A stretch of 59,234 bases of DNA from Bacteroidaceae bacterium (GTDB lineage: Bacteria > Bacteroidota > Bacteroidia > Bacteroidales > Bacteroidaceae): positions 1 to 59,234 of the forward strand of contig JAFXDG010000024.1 of NCBI GenBank assembly GCA_017521285.1. Direction: 5' to 3'. The notes below the pieces were generated by a model that did no database searches, was not told the DNA's origin, and worked only from the letters and a program-made list of their open reading frames with translations. The position numbers and the translations under genes were made by a program. This document shows positions 50,793 to 59,234 of this stretch, piece after piece. Within the stretch, counting starts at the first letter, position 1. Each line of letters opens with the position of its first letter.

Positions 50793-52766
50793 TTACCACA
50801 ATGCCACATACAAAATAGTAAGAATGACAATGATGGCAATAGCACCAATGTTGAATGCGCTGTCTGTACGGAAAATAGCAATATCTACACCGATAGACTT
50901 GGGATCTTCCACTTTGTCCTTGGCATTTGAGCGCAGGTAGAAACCAATGCTACCCAACATCAAAGCGAGGAAGAAGATTGCTTCGAAACCGTAGCAACGC
51001 AATTCGTGTGAGAACATAGAAGCAATACCGATGCACAAGCATACTACAGCTGAGATGATGGTGATGTTGCTCCACTTCAACTGAGTCTTGATTGTGTGCT
51101 CGTCAAGTTGCTCTGCAGGTACAGTTTTCTTGCTCATCAATGAGATGCTGAAGAAGAGAACTATCAAGCATGCGAATACGTATCCCATACGCAACAGGAA
51201 CGGAACGTCGGGAAGCATGAACTTGAAGAGGATTGAGAAGAAGAATGTACCGATGGCAGCAACAACAGCAGCTGCGCCAGATGCACGCTTCCACAACAGG
51301 CCAAGACCGAAGATAACAACGATACCGGGATAAACGAATCCTGAGTACTCTTGGATAACCTGGAAGGCCTGGTCAGCACCACCCATGATAGGATATACGG
51401 CGATGAGGGCAAGAAGCAACGCTGCAACAGAAGTCAAACGTCCAACGTTCACCAACTTCTTCTCTGAAGCGTTCTTGTTGAAGAAGCGCTTGTAGATATC
51501 CATTGTGAAGATAGTAGAAGTAGAGTTGAACATAGATGCCAATGATGAAATAACGGCAGCAGCAAGAGCAGCAAATGAAAGACCCTTGATGATAGTCGGA
51601 GTGAAGTTGCGGATCAACCAAGGATATGCATCGTCGGGACGGTCAAGTGAACCGGCAAGAGAAGCTCTCAGGTCGGCACAGTCAGGAGAGTTCATGATGT
51701 AGAATGCACATACACCGGGGATACAAACGATGAACGGAATCAAAATCTTCAAGAAGGCTGCAAAAATCATACCCTTCTTTGCTTCAGCCAAAGACTTGGC
51801 TGCAAGACCCTTCTGGATGATGTACTGGTTGAAGCCCCAGTAACCCAAGTTGGTGAGCCACAAAGCGCCTACGATAACCACGATACCCGGGATGTCAAAG
51901 TAGGGGTCAGCCTTCTGGATTGTCACACCATTCTCTACAATACCATTGATAATAGGATAGAGCTCTTCATTTCGGGTAACGACAAGGTTGAAGTGCTTGT
52001 CATTCGGATTTTCTAACAATTCAGTATAAATCTGTCCCAAAGCTCCGAGTGCACCACCTTCGATGTCAAGGCTACCAGCGATTACGTCAAGAGCGGCATA
52101 AGCAGTGATAAGACCACCACCAACGAGGAATGTCACCTGCATAACGTCTGTCCAAGCCACAGAAGCCAAACCACCATAGATTGAGTACAAACCTGCTACG
52201 ACGAAGAGGAAGAGGATGATGACGAGCAATGTCATATCAACGTTCATTCCCATGAACACGCCTGCGATAGTGGGCAAACCAAGAATCTGCTTCATGGCAA
52301 GTGCGCCCAACCAAGCTACTGATGTCAGGTTGATGAACACGTAGAGGAACAACCAGAAGATTGAGAAAGACAAACCTACACCCCAGTTGTAACGCTCGCT
52401 GAGGAATTGGGGAATAGTGAGGACTTTCTTTTCAATCATCAGCGGGAGCAAGAATTTACCCACCACAATAAGAGTAGCGGCAGCCATCAGCTCGTAAGCA
52501 GCCATGGCGATACCTGATACATAAGCAGAACCAGACATACCAATGAACTGTTCTGCTGAAATGTTTGCAGCGATGAGTGATGCACCTACTGCCCACCATG
52601 TCAAGGTATTTCCTGCGAGGAAGTAGTCTGTTGACGACTTCTCTTCTCCTTTTTTACCTCTTGAGAGGAAGATACCCATACCGACAAGAAGCACGATATA
52701 GGCTACAAAAACAAGATAATCGGCTGTCTCAAAGCCATTGTTTTTTAACGCTTCTAATATTTCCAT
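50793..52766 (-). CDS. Sodium/sugar symporter of the SSS family (arabinose uptake)
   Basis: A 657-residue inner-membrane protein with about 14 to 15 helices. The N terminus (YLVFVAYIVLLVGMGIFLSR) and STDYFLAGNTLTWWAVGASL, then IAANISAEQFIGMSG, are the solute:sodium symporter signatures. Its place at the head of the arabinose genes makes L-arabinose the likely substrate, as for AraP of B. thetaiotaomicron. The lipoprotein mutarotase gene ends 34 bases upstream, so both share a transcript. Confidence 0.9.
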   Translation of the reverse strand: MEILEALKNNGFETADYLVFVAYIVLLVGMGIFLSRGKKGEEKSSTDYFLAGNTLTWWAVGASLIAANISAEQFIGMSGSAYVSGIAMAAYELMAAATLIVVGKFLLPLMIEKKVLTIPQFLSERYNWGVGLSFSIFWLFLYVFINLTSVAWLGALAMKQILGLPTIAGVFMGMNVDMTLLVIILFLFVVAGLYSIYGGLASVAWTDVMQVTFLVGGGLITAYAALDVIAGSLDIEGGALGALGQIYTELLENPNDKHFNLVVTRNEELYPIINGIVENGVTIQKADPYFDIPGIVVIVGALWLTNLGYWGFNQYIIQKGLAAKSLAEAKKGMIFAAFLKILIPFIVCIPGVCAFYIMNSPDCADLRASLAGSLDRPDDAYPWLIRNFTPTIIKGLSFAALAAAVISSLASMFNSTSTIFTMDIYKRFFNKNASEKKLVNVGRLTSVAALLLALIAVYPIMGGADQAFQVIQEYSGFVYPGIVVIFGLGLLWKRASGAAAVVAAIGTFFFSILFKFMLPDVPFLLRMGYVFACLIVLFFSISLMSKKTVPAEQLDEHTIKTQLKWSNITIISAVVCLCIGIASMFSHELRCYGFEAIFFLALMLGSIGFYLRSNAKDKVEDPKSIGVDIAIFRTDSAFNIGAIAIIVILTILYVALW

Positions 52767-52800
52767 CCTTTTTTATTTTTAAGGTTAATAAATTAAATGA

Positions 52801-53964
52801 TTATTTTTCTATACCGAATTTATAGATACAACGGCTGCTGTATGTTTGTCCTGGCTCCAAAGTGGCGTTGGGCCATCCTTCCAAATCAGATTTGTTAGGA
52901 GTATCGGGATACTTTTGGGTTTCCAAGCAGAGACCTGTACGTTGGTTGTACACAATGCCCTTCTTACCGGTTACTGTACCATCAAGGAAGTTACCGCTGT
53001 AAACCTGAATACCCGGCTCGTTAGTGTAAACTTCCAATGTAATGCCAGTAACGGGGCTTACCACTTTTGCTGCCAGCTTGCTTTCATCACCATTAGTGTT
53101 CAAGCACCAGTTGTGGTCGAAGCCGTTACCAAATTTAACTTGCTCGAAGTCAAATGCATCAATGTCCTTACCAACTACCTTGGCTGTAGTGAAGTCCATA
53201 GGAGTTCCTGCTACAGGGGCAATTTCGCCGGTAGTCATGTATGTGTCGTCAACCGGAGTATAGTTGTCTGCATTTACATAGAGAATGTGGTCAGTGATTT
53301 TTGAAGTAGGATCGCCAGAGAGGTTGAAATAAGAATGATTAGTCATGTTGATGATAGTCTTCTTATCTGTAGTGGCTTTATAGTCAATGTCGATTGCATT
53401 GTCAGAAGTAAGAGTGTAAGTAACTGTAGCTGTTACGTTACCGGGGAAGTTTGCATCTCCGTCAGGAGAGTTCATCACCAATACAACAGTGCTGTCATTG
53501 GGTTGTGAGCCTTCATACACTTTGTATTGCCATCCGTTGGGGCCTCCGTGCAAGCAGTGACCGAAGTTGTTTTTCGGTAATTGGATTTCTGTACCGTCAA
53601 TCACAATCTTACCTTGGTTGATGCGGTTGGCATAGCGGCCGATTGAAGCACCAAAGTCAGTTTGGTTGTTTTCGGGGAGATAGGCTCCAACGCTGTCAAG
53701 ACCTAATACGACGTCTTTCATCTCGCCGTTTTTGTCAGGTACCATAATGGAAACGATACGTCCACCGAAGTTCGTTACGCATACTTCCATGCCTGAGGCA
53801 TTTTTCAACACATAGAGGTCGGTTTGTTTGCCATTTACCTCCTTTTTGAAGTTTTCAGGGTTTAAGCCTGAAAGTGTCAACTCCTGCTTGGGCTGTTGAG
53901 GTGCGCAAGCAGCTAATAATGACAGGACTACGCCTGTACCCAAAATACTTTTCATGTACTTCAT
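52801..53964 (-). CDS. galM: Aldose 1-epimerase (mutarotase), lipoprotein form
   Basis: A 387-residue mutarotase with a lipoprotein signal (VVLSLLAACAPQQ, lipobox LLAAC), so it works outside the cytoplasm. NHSYFNLSGD contains the catalytic His; the second His is in NFGHCLHGGPNGWQYKVYEG, and the catalytic Glu is in RTGLCLETQKYPDTPN. It equilibrates sugar anomers before uptake by the symporter encoded next. It is probably the first gene of the arabinose operon; a near-consensus minus-strand box TACTTTTA lies at 54011-54018. Confidence 0.93.
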   Translation of the reverse strand: MKYMKSILGTGVVLSLLAACAPQQPKQELTLSGLNPENFKKEVNGKQTDLYVLKNASGMEVCVTNFGGRIVSIMVPDKNGEMKDVVLGLDSVGAYLPENNQTDFGASIGRYANRINQGKIVIDGTEIQLPKNNFGHCLHGGPNGWQYKVYEGSQPNDSTVVLVMNSPDGDANFPGNVTATVTYTLTSDNAIDIDYKATTDKKTIINMTNHSYFNLSGDPTSKITDHILYVNADNYTPVDDTYMTTGEIAPVAGTPMDFTTAKVVGKDIDAFDFEQVKFGNGFDHNWCLNTNGDESKLAAKVVSPVTGITLEVYTNEPGIQVYSGNFLDGTVTGKKGIVYNQRTGLCLETQKYPDTPNKSDLEGWPNATLEPGQTYSSRCIYKFGIEK

Positions 53965-54145
53965 GATAGTCTTTCTAATAGGTTTAAAAATTAAAATTCG
54001 AATTTGGGTGTAAAAGTAACACTTATTTCGTTAGGATACACACTAAATTTATATGTTTTACAACATAAAAACGGGCTTTTCATGTTTTTTTTGTATGTGT
54101 GCGTACACACATGTAAGAAAAGTTTCTGTTTTCCGCTTGAGAAAA

Positions 54146-54190
54146 TAAAAGCAGGCTGTAGAAATTAAATCTTCTAACAACCTGCTTCTT
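54146..54190 (-). terminator. Terminator of galM-galK
   Basis: GCAGG/CCTGC and AGAA/TTCT stems with an internal loop (54151-54163 with 54172-54185), followed on the minus strand by TTTTATTTT. It separates the galactose genes from the arabinose operon. Confidence 0.75.
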
Positions 54191-54206
54191 TTACTCTTTT
54201 GTTGCC

Positions 54207-55367
54207 TTATGCCAATTTGCGTGAACCGTCACCAATAACTACGTCAATGATGATAGGATCCTTGCCGTATTTCTCTTTGTACTTGGTCTTTACTGTCTCG
54301 ACGAATGGTTCATAGAGAGCGTCTTCTACCAGGTTAATTGTGCAACCTCCGAAACCTCCACCCATGATACGTGAACCTGTCACACCACAATCCTTGGCGA
54401 TGTCGTTCAAGAAGTCGAGCTCTTCGCAGCTAACTTCGTAATCTTTGCTCAAGCCGGCATGAGTCTCGTACATCATTTGGCCAACTGTTTCGTAGTCTCC
54501 CTTTTGAAGTGCGTCGCAAACGGCCAATACACGGTCGGTTTCACCGATAGCGTATGTGGCACGGCGGATATCCTCTTCGCTGCATTCACCTTTCACTTCT
54601 TCCAGCATCTCCCAGGTGCAATCGCGCAAGGTTTCAACACCTTCGTGGCGCTTGGCAATAGCAGCCACTACGTTTTCACAACTTTGGCGACGGTCGTTGT
54701 AGGGTGAACCTACCAATTCGTGTTTTACGCATGAATTAACGAGTACGAGCTTGTATCCCTGAGGATTCCAAGGGAAATATTCAAATTCACCGCTACGGCA
54801 ATCCAGACGCATCAGATAACCGGCCTTTCCGTGAACGGAAGCAAACTGGTCCATGATGCCACACTTGCAACCGAGATAGTTGTGCTCTGTTGCTTGGCCA
54901 ACCTTGGCAAGGGTCATCTTGTCTATCTTGTTGTCTCCAAAGAGGTCGTTCAATGCAAATGCAAAGCAGCTTTCAAGTGCTGCAGATGAAGACATACCTG
55001 CGCCGAGAGGCACATCACCGGCAAAAGCTGTGTCAAATCCTTCTACGGGTACACCTAATTTCATCATCTCGCGCACTACACCGAATATATAGCGGAAGTG
55101 GCTTGCATTAGGCCCTTTATCGTCGTCAATGCTGAATTCTACATAGTCTTTCAAGTCGATGGAGTATGCACGCACTGTGCGTGTTCCGTTAGGTCTGATT
55201 TCTGCAATCATTCCTTGTTGTACAGCGCCAGGGAAAACAAAACCACCGTTGTAATCTGTATGCTCACCAATTAGGTTAATACGACCGGGTGATGCATAAA
55301 CAGAACCTTCTGCATCAACCAAATGCTTTTTGAAACGGCTTCTAACGTCGTCAATTGTAAGTCTCAT
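54207..55367 (-). CDS. galK: Galactokinase
   Basis: A 386-residue GHMP kinase. The galactokinase signature GRINLIGEHTDYNGGFVFP (about residues 28-46), the ATP loop VPLGAGMSSSAALESCFAF (about 115-133) and the C-terminal GSRIMGGGFGGCTINLV are complete. It phosphorylates galactose, first step of the Leloir pathway. It lies 35 bases after the second mutarotase gene and forms a small operon with it. Confidence 0.97.
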   Translation of the reverse strand: MRLTIDDVRSRFKKHLVDAEGSVYASPGRINLIGEHTDYNGGFVFPGAVQQGMIAEIRPNGTRTVRAYSIDLKDYVEFSIDDDKGPNASHFRYIFGVVREMMKLGVPVEGFDTAFAGDVPLGAGMSSSAALESCFAFALNDLFGDNKIDKMTLAKVGQATEHNYLGCKCGIMDQFASVHGKAGYLMRLDCRSGEFEYFPWNPQGYKLVLVNSCVKHELVGSPYNDRRQSCENVVAAIAKRHEGVETLRDCTWEMLEEVKGECSEEDIRRATYAIGETDRVLAVCDALQKGDYETVGQMMYETHAGLSKDYEVSCEELDFLNDIAKDCGVTGSRIMGGGFGGCTINLVEDALYEPFVETVKTKYKEKYGKDPIIIDVVIGDGSRKLA

Positions 55368-55402
55368 ATGCTATTAAATTTTAAAGTTTTGATATGTTGT
55401 CG

Positions 55403-56491
55403 TTATTCTTCAATTCCAAATTTGTAGATAGTGCGTTGGGTGTAAGTTTCGCCCGGATTCAGTACGACACTGGGGAAATGTCCCTTGTTGGGGGTGTCGG
55501 GGAAGTGTTGTGCTTCGAAACAGATAGCTGAACGGGCAGGGAAAGTGGCACCATGTGCGCCTTCAAATCCGCTATTCCAGTTGGCGGTATATACCTGAAC
55601 CCCAGGTTCTGTCGTGTAAACTTCCATCACGCGTCCGCTGATTGGTTCTACGCATTTGGCGGCGAATGTCAGTTCTCCCGGCTCTTTCTTGTTAAGTACG
55701 TAGTTGTGGTCATATCCTGCGCCGTTAATCAATTGTTGGAATTGGTCATTGATACGGCTACCTACGGTGTGCGGTGTGCGGAAGTCCATCGGTGTGCCCT
55801 CTACGGGAGCTATTTCGCCTGTAGGGATAGACACATTGTCAACCGGTGTGTACCAGTCGGCATTGATGGTGACGATATTGTTGTCTATGGTAGGGGTTGG
55901 GTTGGCTATGCCCGAAAGACTGAAAAAGCCGTGGTGTGTCATGTTGACGATAGTCTTCTTGTCGGTACTTCCCTTATAGTCGATGATGAGTTCGTTTTCG
56001 TCTGTGAATGTGAATGTTACAGTCATTTGCAGATTGCCGGGGAAACCTTCTTCGCCATCGGCTGAGAGATAGCTCATTACTACCGTTTGTGCATCTGTCT
56101 GTTCAGCATCCCATACGCGGGCATGATATCCGGTAGGGCCTCCGTGCAGGCTGTTAGGCCCGTTGTTTATGGCCAGTTGGTATTCTTTCCCGTCAAGGTT
56201 GAATTTGGCACCTGCGATGCGGTTTCCATAGCGTCCAATCAATGTGCTGAGGAATGCTTCGGGGCTGTTGACCACCTTGTCAATGGAGTCATGCCCCTGT
56301 ACCACATTGGCATGTTTGCCATTCTTGTCGGGCACCATGATTGTCAGCAAGGCTCCTCCGTAGTTGGTTAATGCAACCTCGTTGCCATACTTATTTTTGA
56401 GAATGAATAAATCGGTTTTCTTTCCGTTTATTTCCTTTTGGAAATCTTCACGCTTTAAGCCTGAGAGATTGTTTTCTACAACGTATTCCAT
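55403..56491 (-). CDS. galM: Aldose 1-epimerase (mutarotase), cytoplasmic form
   Basis: A 362-residue mutarotase without a signal peptide. THHGFFSLSG carries one catalytic His, GPNSLHGGPTGYHARVWDAE the other, and RSAICFEAQHFPDTPNKGHF the Glu. The frame is open to an ATG at 56524, but the promoter at 56526-56557 puts the transcript start at about 56519, so the start at 56491 (MEYVVENN) is preferred. It works with galK on free galactose. Confidence 0.92.
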   Translation of the reverse strand: MEYVVENNLSGLKREDFQKEINGKKTDLFILKNKYGNEVALTNYGGALLTIMVPDKNGKHANVVQGHDSIDKVVNSPEAFLSTLIGRYGNRIAGAKFNLDGKEYQLAINNGPNSLHGGPTGYHARVWDAEQTDAQTVVMSYLSADGEEGFPGNLQMTVTFTFTDENELIIDYKGSTDKKTIVNMTHHGFFSLSGIANPTPTIDNNIVTINADWYTPVDNVSIPTGEIAPVEGTPMDFRTPHTVGSRINDQFQQLINGAGYDHNYVLNKKEPGELTFAAKCVEPISGRVMEVYTTEPGVQVYTANWNSGFEGAHGATFPARSAICFEAQHFPDTPNKGHFPSVVLNPGETYTQRTIYKFGIEE

Positions 56492-56525
56492 GGATCGGTT
56501 AATTTTATGTTTTTGAATTTCCATG

Positions 56526-56557
56526 CAAATAAACTCAAAAACATTGGGATAAACAAA
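56526..56557 (-). promoter_or_regulatory. Promoter of galM-galK
   Basis: On the minus strand TTTG (56554-56557), 20 bases, TTTATTTG (56526-56533). It decides the galM start, because the upstream ATG at 56524 would precede the transcript. Confidence 0.7.
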
Positions 56558-56614
56558 CGTTTCTATGGAAATTTACAGCATTTGAGATTATTTTTCTTGA
56601 TTTTAGTGAAATCT

Positions 56615-57919
56615 TTACCCGTTTAAGGGGAGTTTGTCTTTTCCGTTAAGCAAATCGGCTACGATGAAGCTGCTTCCGCCTACGAATATGAAGTCATCTT
56701 CTGTGGCGGCTTCGAGGGCTGCTCGGGTAGCAGCTATGACATCTGGGTAGCTCATCCCATGGATGGAGTAGGCTTTTCCCAGGGTTGACAATTGGTCTTC
56801 ATTCAAGGCACGTTTTACTGATGCTTTGGTGAAGTAGTAAGTGGCTTCCTTGGGCATCATGGCCAATACGCCGCTCACGTCTTTGTCGTTCACCATTCCC
56901 ATTACGATGTGCAGACGCTTGTAGGATTGTTGTTTCAATTGATTGATGATGTAGCTGATGCCTCCCACGTTGTGTCCCGTGTCGCAAATTAGGGTGGGGC
57001 GGTTGTTCAACTTTTGCCAGCGTCCCATCAGACCTGTCAATTCACACACGTTGGCAAATCCATTGCGGACGTTTTCTTCGCTCAAGTTGTATCCCAAATC
57101 ATTCAGTTGGGCTATAGCTGTCAATATCGTGTTTGTGTTCTTTTCTTGACAAAGTCCGCCCAATTCTCCCAATAGATTTTTGTACGGCTTTGTTTGGTAT
57201 ATTCGCGTGTTATTTATATTTGATTCTGATGATGTTACAAGACTTGATTCATCTGATAGTATAATTGGTGAACTTGCTTTTTTTGCTTGTTCGATGAATA
57301 CAGGACGCGTCTCGTCCGTGCATTCGCCTATCACTACGGGTACTCCTTCTTTGATGATTCCTGCTTTCTCTGAAGCGATTTTGGCAAGTGTGTCACCCAA
57401 GAATTGTATGTGGTCAAAACTGATGTTGGTGATGATGCTCAAGTCAGGGGTGATGATGTTTGTGCAATCCAGTCGTCCGCCCAGTCCTACTTCGACAATA
57501 GCCACGTCCACCTTGCTTTCGGCAAAATAGTTGAAGGCCATGGCGGTGGCCAATTCAAAGAATGAGGGATGAAGCGGTTCGAAGAATGTGCGGTGTTCTT
57601 CTACGAAACGGATGACATACTCTTCGGAAACCATCTTTCCGTCCACGCGGATGCGTTCGCGGAAATCTACCAGGTGTGGCGAGGTATAAAGTCCCACTTT
57701 GTATCCGGCCGATTGCAGAATAGCGGCCAGTGTGTGCGAACATGAGCCTTTTCCATTTGTCCCTCCCACGTGTATAGTGCGGAATTTGCGATGCGGGTGG
57801 CCGAAGTGTTCGTCCAGCTTATGGGTGTTACTTAACCCTTCTTTGTAAGCGTCTCCTCCTACGTGTTGGAAAAGGGGCGCACTGTTGAACAGGTATTCGA
57901 TGGTTTCTTGGTAGGACAT
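56615..57919 (-). CDS. folC: Bifunctional folylpolyglutamate synthase / dihydrofolate synthase
   Basis: A 434-residue Mur-ligase-like enzyme. The ATP loop GGTNGKGSCSHTLAAIL (about residues 52-68), the folate region YTSPHLVDFRERIRVDG, and FDHIQFLGDTLAKIASEKAGI with its carbamylated-Lys site are present. The C-terminal domain has ICDTGHNVGGISY. The frame is open to 57967, but MSYQETIEYLFNSAPLFQ at 57919 is the family start, and the upstream part lies in word repeats. Confidence 0.95.
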   Translation of the reverse strand: MSYQETIEYLFNSAPLFQHVGGDAYKEGLSNTHKLDEHFGHPHRKFRTIHVGGTNGKGSCSHTLAAILQSAGYKVGLYTSPHLVDFRERIRVDGKMVSEEYVIRFVEEHRTFFEPLHPSFFELATAMAFNYFAESKVDVAIVEVGLGGRLDCTNIITPDLSIITNISFDHIQFLGDTLAKIASEKAGIIKEGVPVVIGECTDETRPVFIEQAKKASSPIILSDESSLVTSSESNINNTRIYQTKPYKNLLGELGGLCQEKNTNTILTAIAQLNDLGYNLSEENVRNGFANVCELTGLMGRWQKLNNRPTLICDTGHNVGGISYIINQLKQQSYKRLHIVMGMVNDKDVSGVLAMMPKEATYYFTKASVKRALNEDQLSTLGKAYSIHGMSYPDVIAATRAALEAATEDDFIFVGGSSFIVADLLNGKDKLPLNG

Positions 57920-57932
57920 ATTTAGTTGATGA

Positions 57933-58022
57933 GTTGACAAAGGGAGGGTGAGTTTGCAAGTTGACAAGTTGGCAAGGATTTCTGTTGGGTGATCCTTGTC
58001 AACTTGCCAACTGGCATTTTAT
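57933..58022. repeat. Inverted word repeats (CAACTTGCCAAC) between dnaJ and folC
   Basis: GTTGACAAGTTGGCAAGGAT (57961-57980) is an almost exact reverse complement of ATCCTTGTCAACTTGCCAAC (57992-58011). The words resemble those at 47567-47662. Confidence 0.8.
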
Positions 58023-58038
58023 TAACTTGCTAAAGTAA

Positions 58039-59199
58039 TTATTCAAAATAGCTTTTGAACTTTCTGAATATCTTATCTTTAATACTTAGATTTGGTGTAA
58101 AGTTGTCAGAGTTTTGCATCTTTTCCAAAGCATTCTTTTCATCTTTCGAGAGGGTTTCGGGCACATACACACTGATGTTCACCAACAGGTCTCCTGTGCC
58201 GTATCCGTTCACATTGGGCAAGCCTTTGCCGCGCAAGCGCAATACCTTGCCCGGTTGGGTTCCTGCTTCGATTTTTACCTTCACTTTTCCGTCTATGGTG
58301 GGTATCTCTACCGTGTCGCCCAATGCCGCCGAGGGGAAGCTGAGCAGCAAGTTGTAGATGAGGTCGTCCTCCTGACGGATGAGCTCTTGGTTGGGTTCCT
58401 CTTCAATCTGAATCAACAGGTCGCCTGGCACTCCATTGTGCTTGCCCATGTTTCCTTTTCCGCTCATGGAGAGTTGCATACCTTCGGCCACACCTTTGGG
58501 GATTTTCACCTCAACGACCTCTTCGCCATAGATGATTCCTTCACCACCACAATGCTTGCATTTGTTCTTGATTACCTTTCCTTCGCCGTTGCAGGTGGGG
58601 CACACGCTCTGTGTCTGCATCATGCCGAAAATGCTCTGTTGGGTGCGTGTCACACTTCCGCTTCCGTGGCAAGTGGGGCAGGTTTCAGTGCCTCCGCTAC
58701 CTTCTGCACCGCTTCCGTGGCAATGTTCGCAAGTGACATACTTCTTCAGCTTAAATTTTTTCTCAGCTCCATTAAGAATTTCTTTCAGGTTGAGTCGCAC
58801 TTTTACGCGCAAATCCGAGCCTCTGAAGCGGCGTTGGCGTTGTTGTCCGCCTCCTCCTCCAAAGCCTCCGAATCCGCCGAACCCTCCGCGTCCGCCGAAC
58901 ACATCGCCAAACATCGAGAAGATGTCGTCCATTGACATTCCTTGGCCGTTGAATCCTCCGAATCCGCCTGCTCCGCTCATACCTTCGTGTCCGAATTGGT
59001 CATAGCGGGCACGCTTTTGCGGGTCGTGTAGCACGTCGTATGCTTCGGCTGCCTCCTTGAATTTCTCTTCTGCCTCCTTGTCGTCGGGGTTGCGGTCGGG
59101 ATGGTATTTGATGGCCAGTTTCTTATAGGCCTTCTTTATTTCGTCTTCTGTAGCGGTTTTGTTCACGCCCAGCACTTCGTAATAATCTCTCTTTGCCAT
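58039..59199 (-). CDS. dnaJ: Chaperone DnaJ
   Basis: A 386-residue class A J-protein. The J domain has YHPDRNPDD (HPD motif, about residues 33-41). It is followed by the Gly/Phe-rich linker (about 72-118) and four zinc-finger repeats, [24 protein letters not shown] and CKHCGGEG, then the substrate-binding domains. It is full length. It stimulates DnaK; grpE would be expected just beyond the window edge. Confidence 0.97.
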   Translation of the reverse strand: MAKRDYYEVLGVNKTATEDEIKKAYKKLAIKYHPDRNPDDKEAEEKFKEAAEAYDVLHDPQKRARYDQFGHEGMSGAGGFGGFNGQGMSMDDIFSMFGDVFGGRGGFGGFGGFGGGGGQQRQRRFRGSDLRVKVRLNLKEILNGAEKKFKLKKYVTCEHCHGSGAEGSGGTETCPTCHGSGSVTRTQQSIFGMMQTQSVCPTCNGEGKVIKNKCKHCGGEGIIYGEEVVEVKIPKGVAEGMQLSMSGKGNMGKHNGVPGDLLIQIEEEPNQELIRQEDDLIYNLLLSFPSAALGDTVEIPTIDGKVKVKIEAGTQPGKVLRLRGKGLPNVNGYGTGDLLVNISVYVPETLSKDEKNALEKMQNSDNFTPNLSIKDKIFRKFKSYFE

Positions 59200-59200
59200 A

Positions 59201-59234
59201 AATTTTTGAATTATGAATTATAAATTATGAATTA
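59201..59234. repeat. AATTATGAATTA word repeats at the window edge
   Basis: TGAATTATGAATTATAAATT and a further copy repeat an AATTATGAATTA-type word upstream of dnaJ. The block is cut by the end of the window. Confidence 0.6.

Noticed and set aside
1-59234. tRNA or rRNA genes
   Set aside because: I saw no cloverleaf-like sequence with CCA end and no conserved rRNA segments anywhere; a tRNA scan would be decisive.

Overview
This window looks like the chromosome of a gut- or oral-type Bacteroidales, most likely Prevotella-like. The pointers are promoters of the Bacteroidetes type (TTTG, about 20 bases, TAnnTTTG), a short primary-type sigma factor without region 1.1, lipoproteins, a GH43 and a GH105-type carbohydrate enzyme, a Nudix-derived AraR, pyruvate phosphate dikinase, and a reverse rubrerythrin for anaerobic oxidative stress. 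The genus is an inference.

Layout. 1-5800 is an accessory island: a DpnII-type (GATC) restriction-modification cassette (adenine methylase, endonuclease, unknown 175-residue protein, second methylase) bracketed by two small acidic proteins and by a 68-bp exact direct repeat, followed by a frameshifted BRO-type antirepressor remnant. 5.8-15.1 kb is housekeeping: cytidylate-kinase-like protein, MATE exporter, mnmA, hisB, nadE, a PerR/reverse-rubrerythrin operon with a clear operator, thioredoxin, and an OmpH/Skp-like protein. 15.2-31 kb holds pepD, a two-gene polysaccharide export operon with a hairpin leader and no glycosyltransferases, nudC, tex, a GH105-DUF2264 fusion enzyme, a sigma factor, comF, an RluA-type pseudouridine synthase and an RlmD-type RNA methyltransferase. 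31-36.7 kb holds ppdK, a GH43 lipoprotein and a DUF2271 protein.

36.7-41.4 kb is a second accessory island: a REP-associated (Y1/HUH) transposase fused to an extra C-terminal Rossmann-like region and flanked by related short repeats; a long structured leader before an AT-rich lipoprotein gene; and a two-gene, promoter-equipped ATPase plus putative PD-(D/E)XK protein pair that resembles a defence module.

41.5-56.5 kb is pentose and galactose metabolism, all on the minus strand. Read in transcription order it is galM-galK, then galM (lipoprotein), SSS symporter, araR, araD, araA, araB, a second FGGY kinase, transketolase and rpiB. Together these import L-arabinose, convert it to D-xylulose 5-phosphate, and pass it to the non-oxidative pentose phosphate pathway. 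folC and dnaJ end the window. A recurring oddity is that many intergenic gaps are filled with a short word repeated in both orientations, a different word in each gap, so that each gap can fold into a hairpin.
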